Below are positions 53,688 to 63,352 of a stretch of 64,000 bases of DNA, piece by piece (position 1 is the stretch's first letter; each line of letters begins with the position of its first letter). Location: contig NZ_MLAN01000002.1 of NCBI RefSeq assembly GCF_002272875.1, forward strand, positions 62,001 through 126,000, in the 5' to 3' direction. This stretch comes from Helicobacter sp. 11S02629-2 (lineage in GTDB: Bacteria > Campylobacterota > Campylobacteria > Campylobacterales > Helicobacteraceae). The position numbers and the translations under genes are program-made. Below the pieces are notes generated by a model. It had not been told where the DNA came from. It ran no database searches and saw nothing but the letters and a program-made list of their open reading frames with translations.

Positions 53688-54477
53688 ATCACATATTTCA
53701 TTACTTATACCACTTATCGCCCTACTATTTGGAATCCAAATAATAATGCTAGTGCAAAGAAGCCTAGACACCCAAGAAAGCCACCTAGTCCAAGACTACT
53801 CAATAATGATAGCTTCAAAGCAGCCTCTAACTATAGAATCTTTGCAAGATAAGATAGTAGAAGCTAAAAGCCTTGATACTATAGACCCAGAACCTCAGCT
53901 TGATAGATTAAAGCAAAGCATAGGCGATATCTCTATCTTTAAAAAAGACCTTCCCTACTTTTACTCACTTAACCTAGAGTACTTTCCTAATAAAGCAAGG
54001 CTTGATGCCATAACTTCTATACTTAAAAAAGTGCCTAATGTTATAAGGGTTGAAAGCTTTGCTAAAAGCTATACTCAAGTCTATGGGCTTTTAACTTTTA
54101 TCAAGTTTAGTATAAGTATCTTTGCTGTTGTTGTGTTTATAGTAAGTGTGCTTTTAATGTTAAAACAAATTGCCATTTGGAAGTATCAGCATGCAGCTAA
54201 GATGGAAGTTATGGACATCTTAGGGGCAAGTGTTTGGATAAGAAATAGGCACCTTTTTAAACTAGCTTTTATAGATAGCTTCATAGCAAGTATCATTACC
54301 ATCTTGATAGTTTACTACCTCTCAGATACAGACTTTATACGTACTATCTTAGAATCTCTAGGCATAGGTCAGGGTGTCTTTGAGGGCGTGCTTGACTTTA
54401 TAAGACTAGTAGTTATAGCCTTGATAGTTAGTAATATCTGCGTTATCTTAGTCATCTTTTCAAAGAGCAAAAATTGA
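53674..54477 (+). CDS. ftsX: Cell division protein FtsX
   Basis: FtsX is the membrane half of the FtsEX complex, with four membrane helices and a large periplasmic loop that binds EnvC. Helices are seen at ISLLIPLIALLFGIQIIML (N-terminus), TFIKFSISIFAVVVFIVSVLLMLK, FIDSFIASIITILIVYYL and VVIALIVSNICVILVIF. The periplasmic part (residues ~30-150) contains YFYSLNLEYFPNKARLDAITSILKKVPNVIRVESF. I moved the start to 53674, with AAGGAGAGG upstream; the TTG at 53659 is inside that site. The start overlaps ftsE by 14 bp. Confidence 0.92.
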   Translation: MKELRSHISLLIPLIALLFGIQIIMLVQRSLDTQESHLVQDYSIMIASKQPLTIESLQDKIVEAKSLDTIDPEPQLDRLKQSIGDISIFKKDLPYFYSLNLEYFPNKARLDAITSILKKVPNVIRVESFAKSYTQVYGLLTFIKFSISIFAVVVFIVSVLLMLKQIAIWKYQHAAKMEVMDILGASVWIRNRHLFKLAFIDSFIASIITILIVYYLSDTDFIRTILESLGIGQGVFEGVLDFIRLVVIALIVSNICVILVIFSKSKN

Positions 54478-55919
54478 AACCATCTAGACTTATACTGCCA
54501 CTAGCCTTGCTTGCTTTGATGCCTAGCTTGCTAAATGCAACTGATATTAGCGATATTAATAAAAATATAAATCAAAACAAAGCCAAGCTTAACTCAGTCT
54601 CTAAGCAAAAAGATTCCATAAACTCTAAGCTTGATAGTTTAGGGCTAAGGATAAATCAAAGATTAAAGCAGATAAAACTACTAGATAAAGAGATACTCTC
54701 GCTTAATCAAAACATACAAGATAATAGAAGCCAAAATCAAGATAAGATAGATGAGCTTTCTTCTTTAAAGGCAAGATTCCAAGATATGCAAGTTAGAGTT
54801 GCTAAGATACAAACTGAGTTAGCAAGTATCATCATGCAAGACCTCATCTTTTCTGATATCTTGCAAAGTCGCGAGTTTAACACTAAAGAAGATGTAGTTA
54901 TACAAGAGACTTTTAAAGTCTTGCGTAAAAAAAGTCTAGGGCAGATAAAAGACTTAAAGCAACAAGCTAGCACGCTAGATAAGCAAATAGCTAGCACTCA
55001 AGCAAGCATCGCTAAAGTAAGTGCACTTATAAACACCCAAGTTACTAAGCAGCAAAACCTAACTAATATGCTTAAAAATCAAAAAACGCTAATTGCCAGT
55101 ATGCAAAATGAAGTAGCAGACTATAACTCCCAGCTAAAAGACATAGATGCTAAACGTCAAAGCCTAGATGACTTATTAACTAAGCTAAATATTTTAAAGA
55201 AAAACAAGCAAGAAGAGCTAAAGCGTGAGGCTGAAAGAAAGCGTCTAGCAGAGCTTGAAAGACAAAGAATCTTAAAAGAGCAAAAAGAAAAAGAGCGTAA
55301 GTTAGCCTTAGAAAAAGCACGCCTTGCAAAACTTGAGGCTGAGAAAAAGGCACTTGAAGCAAAGGCAAAACAAGCCAATGGCAAAGATATAGATTCTATA
55401 AATAAAAACATAGCAAGGCAAAACGATAAGATCCTAACTCAAAACCTTATAGATAGTGCAAGTCAAAGGGACTTAAACGCACCAATAGATGTTAAGCAGA
55501 TAGCCTCAAGCTATCAGATAGCCCAGACTATAAGATATAAAGGCCCTAAGACCATAGCCCCACTAACTAACTATACAGTAGAACAAAACTATGGCACTTA
55601 CTATGACCCAGTCTATAAACTAAAAGTCTTTAATGAAGGTGTCATACTAAAAAGCAAAGAAAATGACGCTATGGTTAGGGCTGTGATGGATGGAAAAGTT
55701 ATCTATGCACAAGAGATGCCAGTGCTTAAAAAAGTAGTCATTATAGAGCATGCTAACTCGCTTCATACTATCTACTCTCAGCTTGATAAGATAGCCCCTA
55801 CTTTAAGACCGGGCTTTATAGTGAAAAAAGGCTATGTCATAGGCAGGGTTAATAAGTCTTTAAGCTTTGAAGTCACACAAAAAGATAAGCACATAGACCC
55901 TATGGACTTAATCAAATAA
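54474..55919 (+). CDS. EnvC-like murein hydrolase activator (degenerate M23/LytM)
   Basis: EnvC-type proteins lie in the periplasm, bind FtsX and activate amidases. The product, 481 residues, has a signal peptide (LILPLALLALMPSLLNA), then a long coiled coil (about 25-340) with an Arg/Lys/Glu-rich segment. A C-terminal LytM/M23 domain follows (VMDGKVIYAQEMPVLKKVVIIEHANSLHTIYSQLDKI). The zinc ligands of active M23 enzymes are largely missing: no H-x3-D, and SFEV in place of HFEV. This fits an activator, not an enzyme. The TTG at 54474 starts it, overlapping the ftsX stop. Confidence 0.87.
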   Translation: MKPSRLILPLALLALMPSLLNATDISDINKNINQNKAKLNSVSKQKDSINSKLDSLGLRINQRLKQIKLLDKEILSLNQNIQDNRSQNQDKIDELSSLKARFQDMQVRVAKIQTELASIIMQDLIFSDILQSREFNTKEDVVIQETFKVLRKKSLGQIKDLKQQASTLDKQIASTQASIAKVSALINTQVTKQQNLTNMLKNQKTLIASMQNEVADYNSQLKDIDAKRQSLDDLLTKLNILKKNKQEELKREAERKRLAELERQRILKEQKEKERKLALEKARLAKLEAEKKALEAKAKQANGKDIDSINKNIARQNDKILTQNLIDSASQRDLNAPIDVKQIASSYQIAQTIRYKGPKTIAPLTNYTVEQNYGTYYDPVYKLKVFNEGVILKSKENDAMVRAVMDGKVIYAQEMPVLKKVVIIEHANSLHTIYSQLDKIAPTLRPGFIVKKGYVIGRVNKSLSFEVTQKDKHIDPMDLIK

Positions 55920-55929
55920 AGGAGTAAAT

Positions 55930-56418
55930 ATGTTTAGTGCTAACTTGCAAGATATTGCCAATATGTTTAAAAAGACAAGTGAGCTAGAAGCGATGCTAGC
56001 TTTTTTTAATGAGTGCATAGATGGAATCTATAAGATAGAAGACTATGAGGCAAAGAGAAAAGTAGAGCTAGTTAATGGTCTTTTTGGCATCCTTCAAACT
56101 TATAGCTTAAAAGATGAAAAAGATGCCTACTTTGAAAGCCATAAGCGCTATATAGACTTTCAGCTAACCTTAAAAGGAAGTGAAAAGTTTTTGGTTGGGA
56201 ATCTAAAAGACTTTGAAGTAAAAGCCCCTTATGATGAGACTAAAGACGTTATAGAGTATAAGCCTAATCTTAAAGTATCGCGTATAGTTTCAAAAGAGCT
56301 TGATTTAAATGTCTTTTTACCTTATGACGTACATGCTGGTGGAATCTATCATGAAGATAACACTATAGTAAAGGTTGTAGTAAAAGCCCCAAAAGAGCTT
56401 ATAAAGCTAAAGTTTTAG
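55930..56418 (+). CDS. YhcH/YjgK/YiaL (DUF386) family protein
   Basis: The family, 162 residues here, forms a cupin-like beta-barrel with a metal site. Members are linked to sialic acid or sugar use, but their reaction is poorly known. Matching features are YFESHKRYIDFQLTLKGSEKF (Glu and His ligands, the ExHxxxxD pattern), the Tyr/Asp region PYDETKDVIEYKP, and VFLPYDVHAGGIYHEDN (His) with VVKAPKELIKLKF at the end. The start follows AAGGAG. It is 10 bp after envC, so it is the last gene in this long transcript, although its role in division is not evident. Confidence 0.85.
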   Translation: MFSANLQDIANMFKKTSELEAMLAFFNECIDGIYKIEDYEAKRKVELVNGLFGILQTYSLKDEKDAYFESHKRYIDFQLTLKGSEKFLVGNLKDFEVKAPYDETKDVIEYKPNLKVSRIVSKELDLNVFLPYDVHAGGIYHEDNTIVKVVVKAPKELIKLKF

Positions 56419-56534
56419 AGTTTTGCTGCATTAGTCACTGTAAGATCTGGTTTAGTAGGTATAAATATTATGTGCCTATAAAATGTAGTTTATGATGTGT
56501 AGAAATATAAAATAAATAAAAGTTTAAAAAGAAG

Positions 56535-56559
56535 ATATGGAATCTAAAAGATTCCATAT
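56535..56559. terminator. Bidirectional terminator-like hairpin of AGAATCT/AGATTCC type
   Basis: ATATGGAATCT and AGATTCCATAT form a perfect 11-bp stem with an AAA loop. On the plus strand it is followed by TTTAAAAAA; on the minus strand it has a T-rich flank. It lies between the convergent yhcH and rpsO genes. Confidence 0.6.
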
Positions 56560-56577
56560 TTAAAAAAGCATAAAAGA

Positions 56578-56853
56578 CTATATCTTGTCTTTTATGCCTA
56601 AAGCTTTGATAGTTTCTATGTACTTAGGGTAGTTCACTCTTTTTAGGTATCTAAGTAAACTTTTTCTTTGACCGACTAGTTTTAAAAGACCTAGTCTGCT
56701 TGAGTGGTCTTTTTTGTTAGTTTTTAAGTGCTCTGTTAGAGTGCTTATCCTGTGACTTAAAAGTGCTATCTGCACCTCGCTGCTTCCTGTGTCTTGTTCA
56801 TTTCTGCAAAATTTAGAGATTATCTCTTTCTTTTTCGCCAGATCCATAGCCAT
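56578..56853 (-). CDS. rpsO: 30S ribosomal protein S15
   Basis: S15 binds the 16S rRNA centre early in 30S assembly. The product is 91 residues ([20 protein letters not shown] at its start). [53 protein letters not shown] is the conserved body. The start at 56853 follows GGAG; the longer reading frame to 57129 lies over the flhA start and is not real. It diverges from flhA (97 bp), as in H. pylori. Confidence 0.98.
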   Translation of the reverse strand: MAMDLAKKKEIISKFCRNEQDTGSSEVQIALLSHRISTLTEHLKTNKKDHSSRLGLLKLVGQRKSLLRYLKRVNYPKYIETIKALGIKDKI

Positions 56854-56950
56854 AATTGACTCCTTATTAGATTGGTATAAAGTGAGGGAGTATAACATAT
56901 CTAGCTTTATTTTGTTAAAATAAGCCTTATCTTTCAAAGGCAAATCTAAT

Positions 56951-59167
56951 ATGGCAAAAAAGGACTTTATAAAAAGAACGCTCCCTTTCTTTAAGTTTAT
57001 AGGGCGTTCAAGAGACTTAAGTGTGGTTGTATTCATCATAGCCATACTTGCTGTCATCATAGTACCCCTGCCTGCTAGTATCCTAGATCTGCTTTTAATA
57101 GTTTCGCTTGCTTTGTCCATACTTATCATCCTAATAGCTGTTTATATAAATAAGCCCATGGACTTTTCTACCTTCCCTACACTCTTGCTTTTTGTGACGG
57201 CATATAGACTAGCTTTAAATATCGCAACTACCAGGATGATACTAAGTGAGGGCTATAAAGGACCAGATTCTGTAAGTGGGATAATCGCTAGTTTTGGCCA
57301 CTTCGTCGTGGGTAATAACTACGTGATAGGAACTATAGTTTTTATCATCTTAGTCATCATAAACTTGCTAGTTGTTACAAATGGCTCCACTCGTGTTACA
57401 GAAGTGCGTGCGAGGTTTGCCCTAGATGCTATGCCGGGTAAGCAGATGGCAATTGACGCTGATATGAACGCTGGGCTTATAGATGAAAAAGAAGCAAAAA
57501 CTAGGCGTGAAAACCTAGCTGCTGAAGCTGACTTTTATGGTGCTATGGATGGTGCTTCTAAGTTTGTAAAAGGTGATGCTATCGCATCTATTATCATCAC
57601 TATAGTAAACATCATAGGTGGTTTTTTAATAGGTGTCTTTCAGCAAAACCTAAGTATGGCAAGCTCAGCTTCAACCTTTACCATACTAACTATTGGTGAT
57701 GGGCTAGTAGGTCAAATCCCTGCCCTTATCATAGCAACAGCTACTGGTATAGTTGCTACAAGAACTACTAAAGGCGAAGAAGAAAACTTTGCTAACTCTT
57801 TAGTCACCCAACTTACAGATAAGTCTAAGGTACTAGTAATAGTAGGCTTTATACTTATACTTTTTGCCTTAGTGCCCGGACTTCCTAACCTTGCCTTAGG
57901 CTTTGTGGGCTTAGTCTTTTTAGTCACAGCTTGGCTTATGAATAAAGATAATGAAAACTCTTTCTTTTATAAAATGACTGCTTTTATAACTAAGAAGTTT
58001 GCTGCTAAAAAGAAAAAAGAGCCTGATATAAAAACTGAGATAGACAAAAACTCTCGCCACTTCCAAGAGCTACCTAAAAGGCCAGTAAAAACCCAAGAAG
58101 AGATAAGGAAAGAAGAAGAGCAGGCTATTAACGAAGTACTTAAGGTTGAGTTTTTAGAGCTTCACTTAGGCTATCAGCTTATACGTCTTGCAGCTATTGA
58201 TCAAGGTGGGGACTTGTTAGAACGTGTAAGGGGGATAAGGAAAAAGATAGCACGTGATTATGGCTTTTTGATGCCTCAGATTAGGATGACTGATGACCCG
58301 GGCATTGGCCCTACTACTTATCAGTTCTTTTTAAAAGGTGTGCTTATAGGTGAGGGCGAAGTTATGCCAGATAAGTTTTTAGCTATGAATACAGGCTTTG
58401 TAACTAAAGAGATAGATGGTATACATACTAAAGAGCCAGCTTTTGGGCTAGATGCTATATGGATAGATTCTTACCTTAAAGAAGAAGCCATCATACAAGG
58501 CTACACGGTTATAGACCCAAGCACAGTTATAGCCACTCATATGAGTGAGTTGGTGAAAAAGTACGCAGAAGAGTTCATTACCAAAGATGAGATTAAAAAG
58601 CTACTTGATAGACTAGAGATAGACTATCCAGCTGCAGTAGAAGAAGCCAAAAAAGTCCCAAGCAGCGTTATAAGGTCTGTGCTTCAAGCCTTGTTACATG
58701 AAGGCATACCTATAAAAGACATGCTAAGCATACTAGAGACTATAACTGATATAGCTCCACTAGTACAAAATGACGTACCTATAATAGTAGAGCAAGTAAG
58801 GGCTAAACTATCACGCGTTATAACTAATACCTTCAAGTCTGAGGATGGAAACATCAAGCTTCTAACGCTTTCTCATAACAGTGAGCAGTATCTTTTAAAC
58901 AAACTTAAAGAGCAGCCTAGCGGCAGGCATTTATTGCTTAATGCAACTGAGATGCAAAAGCTTATAGATAGGATGAGTGAAGAGGCTATGAAGGTCATAC
59001 AAAAAAATATCTCTCCAGTTATCTTAGTAGTTGACCCTCAGCTTAGAGCACCACTAGCAAGCAAGCTAGAGCAGTTTAAGCTTGATAATATAGTAGTACT
59101 AAGTCACGCAGAGATTGATCCTAATGCTTCTTTTGAAGTGCTAGGGACTATCGATCTAGGATTTTAG
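56951..59167 (+). CDS. flhA: Flagellar biosynthesis protein FlhA
   Basis: FlhA is the nonameric membrane ring of the flagellar type III export gate. The 738 residues include eight membrane helices in the first ~330 residues, the FHIPEP-type signature [40 protein letters not shown], and a cytoplasmic domain (residues ~360-738) that binds export chaperones. [20 protein letters not shown] and the [10 protein letters not shown]-type region fit. The start follows AAGGCAAATCTAAT, a moderate site. Single gene; its stop at 59167 is followed by a palindrome. Confidence 0.97.
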   Translation: MAKKDFIKRTLPFFKFIGRSRDLSVVVFIIAILAVIIVPLPASILDLLLIVSLALSILIILIAVYINKPMDFSTFPTLLLFVTAYRLALNIATTRMILSEGYKGPDSVSGIIASFGHFVVGNNYVIGTIVFIILVIINLLVVTNGSTRVTEVRARFALDAMPGKQMAIDADMNAGLIDEKEAKTRRENLAAEADFYGAMDGASKFVKGDAIASIIITIVNIIGGFLIGVFQQNLSMASSASTFTILTIGDGLVGQIPALIIATATGIVATRTTKGEEENFANSLVTQLTDKSKVLVIVGFILILFALVPGLPNLALGFVGLVFLVTAWLMNKDNENSFFYKMTAFITKKFAAKKKKEPDIKTEIDKNSRHFQELPKRPVKTQEEIRKEEEQAINEVLKVEFLELHLGYQLIRLAAIDQGGDLLERVRGIRKKIARDYGFLMPQIRMTDDPGIGPTTYQFFLKGVLIGEGEVMPDKFLAMNTGFVTKEIDGIHTKEPAFGLDAIWIDSYLKEEAIIQGYTVIDPSTVIATHMSELVKKYAEEFITKDEIKKLLDRLEIDYPAAVEEAKKVPSSVIRSVLQALLHEGIPIKDMLSILETITDIAPLVQNDVPIIVEQVRAKLSRVITNTFKSEDGNIKLLTLSHNSEQYLLNKLKEQPSGRHLLLNATEMQKLIDRMSEEAMKVIQKNISPVILVVDPQLRAPLASKLEQFKLDNIVVLSHAEIDPNASFEVLGTIDLGF

Positions 59168-59197
59168 TAGGAAGTAGAATCTAAAACTAGGGAAAAT

Positions 59198-59223
59198 TAG
59201 ATTCTATAAATTTATAGAATCTA
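59198..59223. repeat. Intergenic palindrome of the AGATTCT family (copy 3)
   Basis: Twelve-base arms TAGATTCTATAA and TTATAGAATCTA with centre AT, 31 bp after flhA. The flank on its 5' side (AGAATCTAAAACTAGGGAAA then ATTAGATTC) resembles the one at 41461-41490. Confidence 0.85.
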
Positions 59224-59240
59224 AAACTATATAACTACAC

Positions 59241-59318
59241 CATGCCCGCTAAAGCACTCTAACATCAAGGCAATGTAAAGCCTATCATGCTAAAAGCAAA
59301 GCTTTTACTTAGGGCATG
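59241..59318. ncRNA. Possible structured element (three helices) in the gap after flhA
   Basis: CATGCCC (59241) can pair with GGGCATG (59312-59318), closing a loop that contains two hairpins: AGGC/GCCT (59268-59283) and TAAAAGC/GCTTTTA (59291-59307). This could be an RNA structure or a chance pattern. The rest of the gap (59319-59415) shows nothing. Confidence 0.25.
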
Positions 59319-59415
59319 ACATAATAAGCAGGCTGCTACAACTAAGGACTTTTATCCCTCCTAGCATCTAAAATATAAAATAAATCTACCCACAAGGCAC
59401 ATGATTTTAAAAAAC

Positions 59416-59946
59416 TTACTTTATAAGCTTGCTTATATCTTTAAAGCTAGGATGTTTAGCGTCTTTTAAAATGCCAAATAAAAACTGTTCAGTGCTTAGT
59501 ATCTCTACTCCATTACGCGCTAAAGCATGCAGGGCAGTTTTGTGATTTCTACTACTTCTAGATGAAGAAGCGTCTTCTATAAGTATGCACTTTGCGCCAT
59601 GACGCTTAGCGTCTTTTATGGTTTGATAAACGCAGATATGAGTTTCTATCCCAAAAAAGACTAAGGTTTTATGAGGAGATTCTAATAAAAACTCTGACAA
59701 GTTGCCAAAGACACTAAAGCTAGTTTTTTCCACAGTTTTTACAACCTTAGCCTTATCTAAGTGTATGTCTTTATGAAACTCACCTAAGCCTTTTACGTAC
59801 TGCTTGCTTACAAAGATATCAAGATCTAAGAGTTTGCTTGCTTCTAATAAGATATTAGCATTTTTGATAACGCCTTCTTTATCGCTCATAACTGGCAAAA
59901 GCTTTTCTTGTATGTCTATACATATTAATAGATAATGATTATGCAT
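59416..59946 (-). CDS. Isochorismatase-like cysteine hydrolase (nicotinamidase/isochorismatase family)
   Basis: The product, 176 residues, is in the cysteine-hydrolase superfamily of isochorismatase and nicotinamidase. The catalytic triad is visible: Asp in LLICIDIQEKLLPVM, Lys in VVKTVEKTSFSVFG, and Cys in FFGIETHICVYQTIKDAKRHG. An ordinary nicotinamidase would have a metal-binding D-x-H in this region, which is absent, so a YcaC-like function is more likely. It lies 1 bp after the phosphoribosyltransferase gene; the pair is co-transcribed. Its substrate is unknown. Confidence 0.83.
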   Translation of the reverse strand: MHNHYLLICIDIQEKLLPVMSDKEGVIKNANILLEASKLLDLDIFVSKQYVKGLGEFHKDIHLDKAKVVKTVEKTSFSVFGNLSEFLLESPHKTLVFFGIETHICVYQTIKDAKRHGAKCILIEDASSSRSSRNHKTALHALARNGVEILSTEQFLFGILKDAKHPSFKDISKLIK

Positions 59947-59947
59947 A

Positions 59948-60394
59948 TTATTCCTTTAGTTCTATATCCCAGAAGAATCTTATCCATTCTTTTGCTTCAT
60001 GCAGGCTAAAGTCAGGCGAAAAGTGTGCGTTTGGTTTAAAAAATATACTAACGGTGCTAATGTTTATATGAGGGGCTGTGCTAAGTACTTTTTCTTTTAT
60101 AGCCTTCATGCTATCTCCACTATCTACTATGTCATCTACTAAAAGCACGTTCTTAGCGGCACTTAGGTCAGGTATATTCCATATTTTGATGTAGTCAAGT
60201 TTTTGAGTGTCATCATAGTGGATGGAGTTAAGAGTATAAAGACTTCGCAAGTTTAAGGCTATAGATAAAAAGTGTCCTATGGTAACACCACCTCTTGCTA
60301 TGGCTAAGATACAGTCTATATCACATTCATTTTTTATCTTTCTTGCTAGTTCTAACATGTCTTTGTTGAACTCTTCATAACTGTAAAAATACAT
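59948..60394 (-). CDS. Purine-type phosphoribosyltransferase (Gpt-like)
   Basis: A type I phosphoribosyltransferase of 148 residues. ILAIARGGVTIGHFLSIAL and NVLLVDDIVDSGDSMKAIKEK are the PRPP motif and flexible loop. H. pylori HP0735 is named xanthine-guanine phosphoribosyltransferase, and this gene is probably its match. It salvages a purine base to a nucleotide with PRPP. The start follows GGAAAAGG. The 197-bp gap upstream, between this gene and the GntP gene, holds two hairpins: TAGCACT/AGTGCTA (60511-60527) and one at 60559. Confidence 0.8.
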   Translation of the reverse strand: MYFYSYEEFNKDMLELARKIKNECDIDCILAIARGGVTIGHFLSIALNLRSLYTLNSIHYDDTQKLDYIKIWNIPDLSAAKNVLLVDDIVDSGDSMKAIKEKVLSTAPHINISTVSIFFKPNAHFSPDFSLHEAKEWIRFFWDIELKE

Positions 60395-60558
60395 CCTTTT
60401 CCTTTTTTTGGTGAGATAAGCTAAAGTAGTATTTTACAGCTTACTATAATAGTTTGTAAAAAAGGTTTATCTTTAGAAGATGGATTCTAAGTCTGGGTTA
60501 TAAGCTAGAGTAGCACTAGGAGTGCTAAGTGCTTTCTTGCTAGCTTGTGGGGGTAATA

Positions 60559-60581
60559 TAGATTCCATATTATGGAATCTA
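60559..60581. repeat. Intergenic palindrome of AGATTCC/GGAATCT type
   Basis: TAGATTCCAT and ATGGAATCTA (10-bp arms) enclose ATT. It lies 11 bp beyond the end of the gntP gene, with A-rich and T-poor flanks. A terminator for the operon on the minus strand is the simplest reading. Confidence 0.75.
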
Positions 60582-60591
60582 AAAAGTCCTA

Positions 60592-61878
60592 TCACACAAC
60601 TCCCATGCTAGCTAGTAAAATAGAAATTATTGAAGCAATTATTGGTATGCCGCCTGCACATACAAAAACATCCATATAGCTATCTTTATGTCTCATCTTA
60701 GTTATAGCAAAAAGGGTAAGCACGGCACCATTATGAGGCATGACATCAAGTCCTGCTGAGGCAAGAGAAGTCACTCTATGTAAGTGATCTAGAGGTATGT
60801 TGTTTTCTAAAGCTAGCTCTTTATACTTATCAGCAAAGGTTGAAAGGGCTATAGCCATACCACCACTAGAGCTACCTACGATCCCAGAAAGTAAGTTTAC
60901 GCTTATAGCTTGGGCTATAAGAGGGTTGGCTTTGATGGCTAAGAGTGAGTTAGCGAAGTGTTCAAAAGCAGGCACTGACTTTACTATAGCCCCAAAGCCT
61001 ACTTCTGCACTTGTGTTAATGATAGCTATTAGTGAGCCTTTTGCCCCTTCATTAACCCCATGTACGAACTCTTTAAATCTATCCCAAGTTAAAACCATGA
61101 TAAGCACTACAGCTATGGTAAGTGAAAGCACTATAGGGACTTTAAAAGCATTAATAGTAACTACTACAAAGACTAAAGGCAGTAAAGATAAAAAGAAGTT
61201 AGGTGGGGTTTTTTTAATCTTTTCTATGATGATATGAGAATCTGGCTCACTAAAGCCCTCCCCTTTTGCCTTAAGTCTTTTTTCTCTATATATCATATAA
61301 AGATAGCCACCTACTGCCATGATGATACTAGCTACTATACCCATCAAAGGTGCAGCCATAGGAGTGGTTCCAAAGTAAGGCATAGGAAGTAGGTTTTGTA
61401 TCTGAGGAGTGCCGGGCATGGCTACCATAGTAAAGCTAAAAGCACCTAGTGCTATAACGCCCGGAATCAAGCGTCTTGATATGTTAGCTATCCTAAAAAG
61501 AGATAAGGCTAGGGGGTAAACTGCAAAGACAACCACAAAAAGACTAACTCCTCCATAAGTTAAGATAGCAGTAGAGACTAAAACACCAAGTATCGCCCTT
61601 TTAGCACCTATAACTTTACTTATAGTATTAGCTATTGAAGTTGCCATGCCAGTTAGTTCCATCATCTTGCCAAATATCGCACCAAGTAAGAAGATAGGAA
61701 ACCACGCCTTTACAAAGCCAGCAAAGCCTTCCATATAAGCCCCTGTATAAGAATCAAGCAAGTCTAGTCCACCTCCATAGGCGACTACGCCTGCAGCTAA
61801 AGGCGCTACCCATATCATAGAGCATCCTAGATAGGCAAGTATGATGATGATGGCAAGACCTATTAGTATGCTAATCAT
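60592..61878 (-). CDS. GntP-family permease, probably for 3-hydroxybutyrate or a similar acid
   Basis: The product, 428 residues, is an inner membrane transporter of the GntP (gluconate) family. About 11-12 helices are seen, with GAIFGKMMELTGMATSIANTI, LTYGGVSLFVVVFAVYPLALSLF and AMPGTPQIQNLLPMPYF; GGIVGSSSGGMAIALSTF and LDVMPHNGAVLTLFAITKM are the conserved glycine and proline segments near the C-terminus. It follows the bdhA gene (19 bp) in the operon scoA-scoB-bdhA-gntP, which suggests 3-hydroxybutyrate as the substrate. H. pylori has an AtoE-type transporter near its scoAB. Confidence 0.83.
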   Translation of the reverse strand: MISILIGLAIIIILAYLGCSMIWVAPLAAGVVAYGGGLDLLDSYTGAYMEGFAGFVKAWFPIFLLGAIFGKMMELTGMATSIANTISKVIGAKRAILGVLVSTAILTYGGVSLFVVVFAVYPLALSLFRIANISRRLIPGVIALGAFSFTMVAMPGTPQIQNLLPMPYFGTTPMAAPLMGIVASIIMAVGGYLYMIYREKRLKAKGEGFSEPDSHIIIEKIKKTPPNFFLSLLPLVFVVVTINAFKVPIVLSLTIAVVLIMVLTWDRFKEFVHGVNEGAKGSLIAIINTSAEVGFGAIVKSVPAFEHFANSLLAIKANPLIAQAISVNLLSGIVGSSSGGMAIALSTFADKYKELALENNIPLDHLHRVTSLASAGLDVMPHNGAVLTLFAITKMRHKDSYMDVFVCAGGIPIIASIISILLASMGVV

Positions 61879-61897
61879 TTTAAATCCTTTTTGCTAC

Positions 61898-62686
61898 CTA
61901 CTGTGCCGTGTAGCCAGCATCTATGATTAGGCTAGTGCCAGTTATATGCTTTGCACATGGGCTTGAAGCAAAGAGAGCAAGGCTTGCTATATCATCTATA
62001 TCTATCAAAGTTTTTTGAGGGATAAGAGGGTAGAGTACTTCTTCTAAGACTTTTTCTACACTTACATTTCTAGTCTTAGCAAGATCTGCCATCTGGTTTA
62101 AGACTAAAGGCGTTGCTATATAGCCCGGGCATATGGCATTAACCGTGATGCCATCTTTTGCGCACTCTAGGGCTGCTACTTTTGTCACGCCTATGATTCC
62201 ATGTTTGGCTGCGTTATAGGCTACTTTACCAGCAAAGCCTACAAGGCCATTAATTGAAGCTATATTTATGATGCGTCCAAACTTTTGTTCTTTCATGGTA
62301 GGAAAGCAGTGCTTTATGCTTAAAAAAGAAGCCCTTAACATGATGGCTATCATCTTATCAAAGGTCTCTGTTGGAAAAGATTCTATGGAATCTACGTGCT
62401 GAATCCCTGCGTTATTTATAAAGATATCTACACGCCCAAAGTGTTTTTTGGTTTTTGCTATCAAGTCTTCTATCTCTTCTTCTTCTGTTACGTCTGCTTT
62501 TATAGACATGACATTAGGACTTTTAAGCTCTTTTACTTTTTGATGTAAGCTTCCGGCATTTAGGTCACTTAAGACTACTTTTGCACCATATGCTAGATAC
62601 TTTTTAGCTAGTTCAAATCCTATCCCGCTAGCTGAACCTGTGATAATTACTACTTTGTCTTTTACGTCTATGATGTTATGTTTCAT
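61898..62686 (-). CDS. bdhA: 3-Hydroxybutyrate dehydrogenase
   Basis: BdhA oxidises D-3-hydroxybutyrate to acetoacetate with NAD+. An SDR of 262 residues: TGSASGIGFELAKKY (cofactor site), FINNAGIQHVDSIESFP (the family-typical NAG...), INIASINGLVGFAGKVAYNAAKHGIIGVTK (Ser, Tyr, Lys) and ICPGYIATPLV. The pattern NNAGIQHV and PGYIATPLV is typical of this enzyme. The start (ATG after AAGGATAAATC) lies 23 bp after scoB. With SCOT it feeds 3-hydroxybutyrate into acetoacetyl-CoA. Confidence 0.9.
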   Translation of the reverse strand: MKHNIIDVKDKVVIITGSASGIGFELAKKYLAYGAKVVLSDLNAGSLHQKVKELKSPNVMSIKADVTEEEEIEDLIAKTKKHFGRVDIFINNAGIQHVDSIESFPTETFDKMIAIMLRASFLSIKHCFPTMKEQKFGRIINIASINGLVGFAGKVAYNAAKHGIIGVTKVAALECAKDGITVNAICPGYIATPLVLNQMADLAKTRNVSVEKVLEEVLYPLIPQKTLIDIDDIASLALFASSPCAKHITGTSLIIDAGYTAQ

Positions 62687-62709
62687 GATTTATCCTTATC
62701 TATTAAGCG

Positions 62710-63351
62710 TTATTGCTTCAAATCCACACTAAAGACTGCTTCACTTTTTTCTCTTACTTCTTCTAAAGTAACCTCAGGCTGAAGTTCTATAAGCCTTGCT
62801 TTGCCATCTATAAAGTCAAAAACTCCAAGCTCTGTTATAAGTAGATGTACTACGCCTTTGCCTGTTAAAGGGAGAGAGCAGATCTTTTTAAACTTAGATT
62901 CTCCATTTTTAGATACATGATCCATGATGATGACTACTTTTTTAGCACCATTTACTAAATCCATAGCCCCTCCCATACCTTTTACTAACTTACCCGGAAT
63001 CATATAGTTTGCTAGATCCCCACTTTGGCTAACTTCCATAGCCCCTAAGATTGAAAGGTCTATATGCCCTCCTCTAATCATGGCAAAACTCTCACTACTA
63101 TCAAAAAAGCTAGCTCCTTTAGCTATAGTGATAGTTTCTTTGCCCGCGTTTATTAAATCAGGGTCAACTTCATCTTTAGTTGGATAAGGCCCTATACCAA
63201 GAAGGCCATTTTCACTTTGGAAGTAGACGTTATGCACATCTTTTGGTAAGGCGTTAGCCACTAAAGTTGGCATGCCTATGCCTAGGTTTATGTTCATATT
63301 GCTTTTTATCTCACGTGCAGCGCGCGCTATAATCTTTTCTCTTGCAGTCAT
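62710..63351 (-). CDS. scoB: Succinyl-CoA:3-ketoacid CoA-transferase, subunit B
   Basis: ScoB is the catalytic subunit that, with ScoA, moves CoA from succinyl-CoA to acetoacetate. The 213 residues carry NINLGIGMPTLVANALP, the catalytic Glu in VYFQSENGLLGIGPYP, and IRGGHIDLSILGAMEVSQSGDLANYMIPGKLVKGMGGAMDLV. The size is that of H. pylori ScoB. It lies 1 bp after scoA. The set gives acetoacetyl-CoA and so acetyl-CoA. Confidence 0.95.
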   Translation of the reverse strand: MTAREKIIARAAREIKSNMNINLGIGMPTLVANALPKDVHNVYFQSENGLLGIGPYPTKDEVDPDLINAGKETITIAKGASFFDSSESFAMIRGGHIDLSILGAMEVSQSGDLANYMIPGKLVKGMGGAMDLVNGAKKVVIIMDHVSKNGESKFKKICSLPLTGKGVVHLLITELGVFDFIDGKARLIELQPEVTLEEVREKSEAVFSVDLKQ

Positions 63352-63352
63352 C

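Noticed and set aside
56854-57129. A 92-residue N-terminal extension of S15
   Set aside because: It overlaps the flhA coding start in reverse, and the canonical S15 start (with GGAG) lies at 56853.
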